A DNA stretch of 64,000 nucleotides, taken from contig SAXG01000106.1 in NCBI GenBank assembly GCA_012932865.1, positions 39,657 to 103,656 on the forward strand, given 5' to 3'. Shown piece after piece: positions 56,368 to 64,000 of the stretch. The stretch's first letter is position 1. Each line of letters starts with the position of its first letter. Made by a program: the position numbers and the translations under genes. This stretch comes from Amylostereum areolatum. Taxonomy: Eukaryota > Basidiomycota > Agaricomycetes > Russulales > Stereaceae. The notes under the pieces are model-generated. The model did not search any database. It was not told the origin of the DNA and saw nothing but the letters and a program-made list of their open reading frames with translations.

Positions 56368-59300
56368 ATGTCCGAGCACCTTCAAGCCAACCTCCGCACT
56401 TTCCTCGCGCCCCTGCCCCCCTCGCGTGCCGCCGCTGTCGCCGCTTGCCGCCCCTACCGCGTCTTCACGGCGCTTCAAAGTTCAATGGCGTTCACTCTCG
56501 CCGAGTATGCCCTCGCCCCCATGATGGATGAGCTGGTGCGTCTCCCCATCCCTCTCCACCTCTCACAGCGCTAACGTTCCCCTTCTAGCGCATCGCACGC
56601 GACTTCGCGCCGAAGTCAACCTTCTTCCGGTGGTTCCACAAGACCATCGTGCAGCCTGCGTCTGCAGGCGGGCAAGTGAACATGGGGTGGGTTGCTGAGC
56701 TCTGGCATGACTTGCCATACCTAGGCGAAGTCCCCGCCGATGCTCCCGACCTTGGGCCAGAGATCTGGTGGCCCAACCTCGGTGCGTGCCCTTCACCCCT
56801 ATCGGCGAACCCCGTTACTGACTCCGCACGCAGTGCACCTCCCCCCCATCGTGTTGGCCTTAACGGCCGCTCACCCCAACCTCGCCCCTGGCCCCTCCGC
56901 CCTCCCCCCCGCCGCCGCTCCCCTGCCCACAGTTGCCGCCGCCCTGCCCGCCGCCGCTGCCGCCGTGCCCGCCGCCACCCTCGCCGCTCTCCCCACCCCC
57001 ACCAACCCGCCTGCTTCCCCCGCCGCCAACCCGCCTGCCGCCCCCGCCGCCAACCCGCCTGCCGCCCCCGCCACCAACCCTCCTGCCGCCACGACTGGGT
57101 CGGCGAGAACTCGCCCACGGCGGGAGATCAAGAGCAAGGAGTACGTCGAGCCGACCGACGAAGACACCGACACGCCGATCGAGGTCCCCCGGCCGGCGAA
57201 CACGGGTCCACCGGGCAAGAGGACCGGCAAGGGGAAGGGCAAGGCGAAGACGGTGAAGATGGAGAAGGTGAAGGGGGAGAGGAAGAGCAGGAGCAAGGCC
57301 GACAAGAAGCCGGCGGCCAACGAGCGAACGCTCGTGTTCCCCCTCCAGGCCGGCGAGTACGCCCGCCTGATACAGGCGACAAACGAGGAGGTGTACGCCC
57401 TCGACGGGATGGAGGCCGCACAGCGGTGGTCTCCCCGACTCCCCAATGACGCGGAGTCGCGCCTGGAGGCGGAGAGGCTAGGGCTGCACCCCGACCACCC
57501 CACCATGCCCTGGGTAAGTCGCCGTCGCCTCTTCGCTTCTTCGCGCTCACTTTGCTTCCAGGCTCGCTGCGACACCTGCGTCGCCGCAAACCGCACGTGC
57601 TTCATGGGCGCGATCGCGAAGAGGAGGAACATCCTCTGCCACGGGTGCCGGTTCGCGAAGACCGGCTGCTCGTTCTCAAAGTTCGTCAACCACCCGGTGC
57701 GGTACGCACCTGACGCCTGGTTCGGTGAGTCGTGCCGTTGCCTTCCCCCTTGCCGTCGCTGACTTCAAGTCAGCACCCAATGTGCAGAGCCTCCCCGCGC
57801 CGTCGCCCGTCTCCCTCCCCCCCATCCAGCACCTGCCTGCGCCCTGGTGGCCGATGCTGGTGATCTACATGACGCCGCATCTGAGGTATGAGCTGGGCGT
57901 CTGGGACGACACCAAGCTGCAGTCACCGCCACCCGACGACGGCTCTGTTGTCACCGGCAAGTGCGGCGGCTCCACTATCCTCCGCATCAGTGCAGGCAAG
58001 CACGCCGGTACCCACCCCGATCGCCACGTCCCCCACGCCGTCCCCCCACCTGTTCCCCACTCTGCCGCCCCCCCCTCCGCCATGAAGAAACGGGCACGGC
58101 GAACATCTGTGGTCGAGCAACCAGTCGCCGGCCCATCCTCGGTGGCGCCCGCGGCGCGCAAAGTCCACGTCGTCCTGGACCCAGCCCCCAAATTGGTCAC
58201 CCCCATCGAGATTGACGAGGTGGCCAACGATCTCGGGGACATGTTGGTCACCGATATCGACCCGCCCTCCGCCGCCCCGCCCTCCTCTGCCCTGACCCAC
58301 CAGCCTGGTGGCGAAAGGGCCACTTTGCGGAAGGAGAAGTCGCGCGAGCGACAGACCCCCGCCGTCTTCCAACATCGGGCCCCCATGCGTGCATCCCCCC
58401 TCCTCTCCCTTGCGCGTAGCTAACCATTTTCCTCAGCCTTGCCCCAGCCCTTCCGCGGCTTGCCCCTCCCCCCCACCACACCTGTGACGAGCAGCGCCCG
58501 CGACCGCGAAGAGCATAGCGGCCGGCGAGCGTTCGCCGACTTCGAGCGGTCGCTCGACTTGCGACTGGAGATCGAGCGGCTGCGTGCGGACACCGCCCAC
58601 AAGGAGGCGATGCGGGAAATCGGGAGGCTGCGCACGGCGCTGGATGGGATTGTCCCTGCCCTCATCGCCGCCCTCGACAAGGGAGGCCTCCTCCCCACGC
58701 CGAGTTGTGGCCTGGTCGGCGAGCTCGCCCGCGAGATGGCGAAGATGACCGCCCACATGGGCGGCATCTCGCAGCGGATGACGAACGTGGAGACCCAGGT
58801 CTACAAGACCCTCCCCCTCCCCCTCCCCGGCCAAATGGGGGCCTTCCCCTTTGGCATGGAGCCGCCGCAACCGGCGAGCTTCAACCCCTCCCTCGCCACC
58901 CCGCCCATGCCCCTCGAGTCCCTTGGCCCCCGCACGCCCCGCACTCGCCGTGCCTCGGCGGCGTCTCAGTCCGGACTTGCCGGCCCCTCGCAGGCTCGGG
59001 CGTCGTCGTCGCGTCCCCGGGATGCCTTTATGGGCGTCAGCGAGGCGGTCGACGCCGGAGGCCATCCAGCAGATCGTGCTGGAGCTTCAAGACCAGGTGA
59101 GCTTGTTGGGGCTCCGGTGGCCCAATTTCGTCCAAGGCCTTGGCACCCCGTCCGCCGCCAGCGAACCGATGGCGTACGCCCACAGGGCAACGCCCTCCCC
59201 CTCTGGATGCAGAGTCGGCATCAAGGCCCCTCCGATCAGTGCAATCTCAGCGCCAAGGTCGCACACCCGGGAGGAGTCCCCCGGCGTCCTGCCCACCCTC

Positions 59301-60502
59301 GCCCCGCCGTCTCCCCCCCTTGCCCCGGCGCCTCCCGCCGTCGCCACCGCCATCAGCCCCGCCTCCCCCGCCGTCAGCCCCACCTCCCCCGCAGTCGCCC
59401 CCACCTCCCCAGCCGTCGGCCCGAGTCCCGCCCCCCCCCCCCGCGCTATCCCCCGCCCCCGCTCCAACACAGCGTGCCTCCCCGCCCTCCTCGCCGATGC
59501 CAGCTGCCGAGCCCGCCGCATCGGCGCCCCTCACTGCTGACCTCATTGGCGATGGCGACATCGCCATGGAGGACATGGAGCGGCGAGCAGAGGGGGAGGA
59601 GATGGCGCTGGACCCCGACGCCGATGAAGTCGAGGACGGCGCCGGTGTGCCTGCCGGCAAGCCCTGCCCCACCATGGACGTCTTCCCACTTGGGTCCCCT
59701 CGCCTCCCCGCCTCGCCTCGCCTCCCCCGCCACCCCTGCCCTCCCCGCCGCCCCTGCCCTCCCCGTCGCCCCTGCCCTCCCCGCCGCCGTACCTCAAGCG
59801 GACAGTGCCCCCATGGCTGGCTCTTCCCGCGGCATGCACGTAGGAGGGCATGCTTGGCGCCGTGGTCCCTGGTCCACCGGCCACACCCTCCCTCTCGCAC
59901 CCAGCGACGTCAACACCGAGGAGGGCCGGACCCCCAGGCACTCCCCGCGGACCGCACGCATCACCGTGCCGACCCCCTCCCCGCCCTGGTCCCCCATCTC
60001 GGCAGCAGCTCGAGACGGCGCTGAGGCTGTCAAGCTCGCCGCCTTCGACGAGGTGTGCGCTACACGGGACAAGCGCAAGGACGCGGGCCCCGGCGACGAC
60101 CTTGTCGCCCTCGACGCCGAAGCGGAAGCTGCCATGGCGCGCTACAACGCTGCTCAGCTCGCCGTGTATGAGCTGAGTGAGGAGCACGCCAACCGCAAGG
60201 ACGCCGAGCTGGAAGAGCCGGTGGCCCTCCCACCAGTCGAGGAGGTCGAGAAAGAGGCCGAGGAAGGTGAGGTGGTCGAGAGCGCGACGTCGCTCAAGCG
60301 CAAGTCCGCCTTCGCCGGCGGCCCTCCCCCCAAGTCCGCGCGCACCACCGCCGATGCCAAGGCCACTCGCCGGCATACTTGCAGTATGTTGGAGGCTCCG
60401 GCCAGTGGCTCAGTGGTTCGCGCTGCCTCCGCCAAGCTGGCGAGCAGTGGGAGGCCCTCGAGGTCGACCGCTAAGCCGGCAAGCAAGGGCGGTAAGCGGT
60501 GA
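56368..60502 (+). pseudogene. g7, orphan with Cys cluster, coiled coil and basic tail; frame disturbed in the 3' half
   Basis: Exons 56368-56535, 56589-56781, 56834-57513, 57562-57724, 57774-58388 and 58437 onward join in frame. Domains in order: a helical N-terminus (FLAPLPPSRAAAVAACRPYRVF, FFRWFHKTIV); Ala/Pro linker repeats (NPPAAPAA); a basic block (RRTGKGKGKAK-like); a cysteine cluster CDTCVAANRTCF...LCHGCRFAKTGCSF, resembling a zinc-binding knot; and a coiled coil (RLEIERLRADTAHKEAMREIGRLR). Around 59036 and 59450 (run of Cs) the plausible coding sequence changes frame (PEAIQQIVLELQDQ, then an acidic GDIAMEDMERRAEGEE), so indels or sequencing errors in homopolymers are likely. The C-terminus is basic and ends at TGA 60500-60502. 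A DNA-binding role is possible. Confidence 0.62.
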
Positions 60503-61433
60503 ACGGTGGGCGCGCGCAGGATTCGTGTCGGCGAGGGTGCTTCGTTCATTTTTGGGTCGCGGGTTGTACACTAGTTTGGACTTCCGCTGGTTTGGTGATT
60601 TGCTTTCTTGGTAGATTTTTTCTTTTTTGGTTACATAGTTTTGCTTGTGTTTTGGTTTGATTGTAATAATACATATTTTGTTGAAACTTAGTCTGAATCC
60701 AAAGTGCAAGCATGAAGGCATCTCTGCACCATTGATGGTGAGTCTCGCCGGTCGGTTTCACCGGAGTCTTGCCGGTGAGAGTTTCGCCGGTTAGCCTCGC
60801 CGGTGGGGTGCGGGATGGAATTGTCGGCGGTGAAGCGTATCGGAGAGCCTCGCTGATCTCATTCAGGTGTCACAGTATGTCATGTATGGTGTACGGTGTC
60901 GTGAAGATTAGTGAGGTGGTGATTTGGAAACATCGCATACAGACGGGGTAGAATAAATATATATTCCTGAGACTCAAGGGCTGAATAGGTCTCGCCGGTC
61001 AGCTTCCCCGGTTAGTCTCGCCGGTGGATCTCGCCAGTGAATCTCGGTGGTGACTAGGAGGGGTTGAAGCTTGTCGGCGAGCCTCGCCGGTCTACCTTAG
61101 CGGTCACAGTTTATCATACATGGCGTAAGGGTTCGAGAAGGTCAGTGAGTTGGTGATTTGGAAACGTCGGATACAGATGGGGTAGAATACATATATGTTG
61201 AGACTCAAGAGCTGAAGAAGTCAGTGAGAACCCCTCGTGTTGGAATGAGGAGGTATGGAACGGCGTCGTATTTCCGGCGTATGCCTCAGTCCACACAACA
61301 GTATGTACATTCTTATTTCACCCCACATTATCTCGTGAACAGGGAGGCGAGCAGGGCGGGCGGTGAACATGGCAGTGGGCAGGGAGGTGGGCAGGGAGGT
61401 GAGCATGGCAGTGGGCAGGGCGGTGGTGAGCAG
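60503..61433. other. Non-coding right border zone of the seven-gene block
   Basis: No gene is supported. It contains many CTCGCCGGT motifs, a direct duplication of about 233 bp and, at the right edge (61345-61433), a G-rich array of GGGCAGGGAGGT-like units. The sequence then changes abruptly to Ty3 LTR. Confidence 0.55.
60745..61220. repeat. Two diverged tandem copies of a ~233-bp unit
   Basis: GTGATTTGGAAACATCG at about 60920 and GTGATTTGGAAACGTCG at about 61153 lie in matching context (GAGACTCAAG(G/A)GCTGA follows in both, TCTCGCCGGTCGG/CAG precedes both). Confidence 0.75.
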
Positions 61434-61749
61434 TACACGAGAGGAGAGAGACTTAGGTAAGCAACTCGATACACGGCACCAGTCAAGCAGACCATGTATA
61501 GTAAGCAGTCATTATGTATAAGAGCACAGCTGAGTCAGTATTGTACAGTCCATGAGTCAAGAGAACAGGCTTTCCCCTCAGTCCGACTGGGCCCGAGGAT
61601 GAGTCATGTGGGTCTGGGCGAGACTATATGAACCGGGTCGGGCCGCCTGAAGTGGAGCCGGACCAGGTGATTAAGTTCAATAGAGTCCAAACGCGCAAAA
61701 CCAACTGTAAAGTAAAAGACAAAATATATTCTAGACGTTCATCAATCAT
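61434..61749 (-). repeat. Partial family-2 LTR in inverted orientation
   Basis: The reverse complement matches the first ~300 bases of the LTR at 10383-10690: shared landmarks are CCGGACCAG, GAACCGGGTC, GACTCATG, GCTTACTT and CTCTCGTGTA. It stops just before the TATA box, at the border with the seven-gene block. Confidence 0.85.
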
Positions 61750-63640
61750 CACCCTTACCATTAGATTTCGACGTCATCGTCGCTAACCAGATCCAGCTGT
61801 CTTTCCGCACGACAAGGAGTCCATGATAAGGAGTGACGAGTTTCTAGGCTGGCACCCGTGGAACCGGTTCGGTCGCGAAGGTCGTTCAATGCGTTCCTTA
61901 GCATTCTGGAGTGTTTGGTGAGATGGCTCCCACGTTATTGGTCATTGGTCTGGGGTTAGTCTTTTCATTTGACGATTTGGTACTTGAAGACCGCGACAAC
62001 CTTCTTGGAGATCTATAATATTTCGGACCGCGTAGACTTCTCTTCCTTGGACGATAACTGCGCCCCCCTTGGGGGTGGAGGTCTGTAGTGGGTGATTTCT
62101 TGATTGTCGAGGGCTAGACCGTATGGTGTGGGTAGGAGGGACTCGTTGAAGACACGGATGTTACGTGACACAGGATGCAGGGTCCCCCCAGGCGAAGCCT
62201 TGTAAGCCGTTACTGTCCCCGACTTTTCCAGGATTTCGACAAGGACCAAAGCGCTTGTCAATCTAGCTTTTGCCTAGGAGTGCCTGGTTGTGATTACGGT
62301 TTGGCCATCTTGGTTTGCATTCTCAGCAGACGTAAGTCGCCAATTTGTTGTTCTAATCTCATTGGTTCGTCTTCTTAATGGATTTCGTTGTTTAAAGCAC
62401 TTTTGGATGTCCGTGCTGCCTTTAGCGCAGAAGGCGGGCTTCATCTCATAGATGTTCTCACATGCATTGTGCAAAATCTCTTGCGATGGGTTGTTTCGCT
62501 CGACGGTCGAGGGTTTTGTCCACCAGGTGAGTTCCGACCATATGTTGCAAATTGGGAGACATACACCAATTGAACTCAGGCCACGGTTGTTGAGGCACAG
62601 TCATGGCAGTGGGACCTTTCCGTGATTCCCCCCTCTCGTGGTAACACGTGTCAATATGTATTGTACGTTGATGAGCAAGATGCGATAGGTAGTCTTTCCA
62701 TGGTCACAGTCTAGAGCATGTTGTCTGTTCTTCAGTCTGATGGTGATAGCCGTGGACCGGATTCCCTTCAATGCCAAAACAGTTGTAATAATGCCGGTGG
62801 TTGAACTGGAGACAAAGACGCTGCGCGGCACGTTGAAGATCTTCTACGAATTCCCATGATGGCCGGCACCACCTCGCGTACCCCGGTAACTCGGAAGCCG
62901 GCTAGTTCACCTCCGCTTTGTAGGTCTTTGGTCGTGGCCCAGAATACAACCCTGTTTGGTACCCCATGAGTTTCACATTGCAGATCGGCGCTCTTGTCCA
63001 TACGAGATGGAGAGCCCTCATGCAAAGTCATGGATACATGCTTCCCAGGTGCTTGTGGCTGGGTCATGTCCGGGTGGAGTGGCTTAGCGGCAACTTGCGA
63101 TCAGTTCTCTAATTGGTATTTGGCAGGTCTCACCATAACTTCTTCGACTTATTTTCGGACATTGTCATCTCACAGGCATGGCCTACCAGTAGGCCGCAGT
63201 GATGACGCTAGTTCGGGTATTGTATCGTACCTAGATGCTCCGACTTTATGGGGCCGTTATTTGATGCAGTTTGGTGATGATGTCTGCACGGAGTCCTTTG
63301 TCGCTTGGGACATAGAGTCTGTGTTGACCAGGTGGACCGTCGCTCTGCAGTTCAGCCATCCCTCATTTTGAGGTGCTAACGGCACGTTCCTACTGACTAG
63401 GTCTCGGTGAGTAAGGTAGCCTGAATACGCTCAATGAACATCATCTGTCACGGTACCATTGGTTACCCATTCTCTGCTACTGTTGAGGGCGGAAAGAGTT
63501 ATTGGTTTGCTCGCTCCGCAGGACGAATGTTTTCATGTCTTCTCCCCCTTCTCAAGGCCCGCTGTTGCGCGACGGAGCATAGACCAGGTTTATCCCATGT
63601 TTTCCTAGGTTGTGGAAGTATGGTACAATGAATCCACAAC
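61750..63640 (-). pseudogene. Degenerate Ty3 pol relic (integrase core to chromodomain)
   Basis: Read on the minus strand, fragments in several frames match a Ty3 pol 3' region in the right order: GVPNRVV and a degenerate HHQTEEQT (compare HPQTDGQT) around 62950-62700, VEILEKSGTVTAYK...VFNESLLPTPYG at 62261-62013, and the chromodomain end TWEPSHQTLQNAKERIE near 61900. The 3' LTR follows at 61749. Stops and frameshifts are frequent, so this is much older than copies A-C. The part right of about 63100 is too decayed to assign. Confidence 0.7.
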
Positions 63641-64000
63641 ATTGTTCCTACCCGTTACTCCGTCGTAATGGTGAGCGGAATTTCTGCGGGCGGATTAGAT
63701 CGAGGATCTCCCATGGGCGACGCGGAGCGTGGGCCGATTGCGCGCTTGGCTGTTCAGCTTCGACTTCTCGCAGCGGGGGCACCCGGGTCGGTCCGACAAT
63801 ATCCCTGCCTTTACACTCACCTGCAGGGGTTCTCCGCCTCCGCCCTGCCGCCTCACACCTGCCCCGCACTCTTGGCAGGCCTGCCCACGCTTTTTTTTTC
63901 TGCCTGACACCGGCCAGTAAGCCGCCCTGCACCACGCACTATGCTCACCGCCCTGCCCAGAGCACTGCCCCACCGCCGCCCTGCTCCCCACCCACCCGCC
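63641..64000 (-). CDS. Cysteine-rich ORF fragment running off the window
   Basis: The minus-strand frame from the right edge contains GQACQECGAGVRR and, after a possible intron with GTGAGT donor, GCPRCEKSKLNSQARNR. The CxxC...CPRC spacing is reminiscent of the cysteine cluster in g7. G-rich repeats (CAGGGCGGTG) near 63940-64000 resemble those at 61345-61433. It could be an exon of a neighbouring gene or repeat noise. Confidence 0.3.

Noticed and set aside
56585..59900. Long antisense ORFs across g7
   Set aside because: They arise from high GC and low TA content; the plus strand has matching splice sites, exon phases and a Cys cluster.
10383..61749. A single giant element bounded by the two inverted family-2 LTR segments
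   Set aside because: The left LTR belongs to a Ty3 copy with its own gag-pol, and the right LTR follows a much older pol relic, so they are 5' and 3' LTRs of different elements rather than terminal repeats of one.

Overview
This window is a transposon-dense stretch of a basidiomycete (Agaricomycetes-type) nuclear genome. The evidence is short introns of about 45-65 bp with GTRNGT donors, chromodomain-bearing Ty3 retrotransposons of the Tf1/sushi type, Tnp2-type CACTA transposases in the basidiomycete arrangement, and a KDZ transposase lying next to a TET/JBP dioxygenase gene. I saw no housekeeping gene, rRNA or tRNA.

Layout. 1-6923: Ty3 element 'family 1, copy A' on the minus strand. 7618-10382: a broken CACTA Tnp2 transposase gene with a small TA-flanked MITE in one intron, cut off by a second Ty3 family (10383-15556, decayed and truncated). 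15557-61433: a block of seven multi-exon genes that share an extremely frequent 7-mer (TCGCCGA/TCGGCGA) in exons and introns. They are g1(-), a 254-aa orphan; g2(+), an orphan with one amber codon; a KDZ transposase (-) with a CxC2 cysteine cluster; a TET/JBP-type 2OG-Fe(II) dioxygenase (-); g5(+), a large orphan; g6(-), a 404-aa acidic orphan; and g7(+), a protein with a cysteine cluster and coiled coil. I infer that this block is one large decayed KDZ-type mobile unit or its remains. 61434-63640: a minus-strand Ty3 relic. 63641-64000: a cysteine-rich ORF fragment.

The seven-gene block was bombarded later, and the order can be read from target-site duplications. Ty3 copy B (19793-26887, TSD GTCGT) sits in a KDZ exon. 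A 655-bp hAT MITE (34705-35359, TSD GTGCAGGA) and a solo LTR (37232-37654, TSD ACGCC) sit in g5. A second copy of the same MITE (38196-54753, TSD CCACACGG) sits in the last exon of g6. Inside that MITE lie a 14.3-kb CACTA element (38510-52851, TSD AAT), which itself carries Ty3 copy C (42525-48374, TSD CATCC) in an intron of its Tnp2 gene, and a 1.56-kb terminal-inverted-repeat element filled with minisatellite (53042-54597). Removing the two insertions restores the second MITE to exactly 655 bp, and removing each insertion restores the interrupted reading frame.

Copy B is the most complete retrotransposon: gag with CCHC knuckle, then by a probable -1 frameshift pol with protease, RT, RNase H, integrase and chromodomain. 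In both Ty3 families the first ten nucleotides expected for the mRNA are perfectly complementary to the primer-binding site two bases after the 5' LTR, the hallmark of self-primed reverse transcription. Many genes carry single nonsense codons explained by C-to-T change (CGA to TGA, CAG to TAG), consistent with deamination of methylated cytosine; one of the decayed genes is itself a putative 5-methylcytosine oxygenase.
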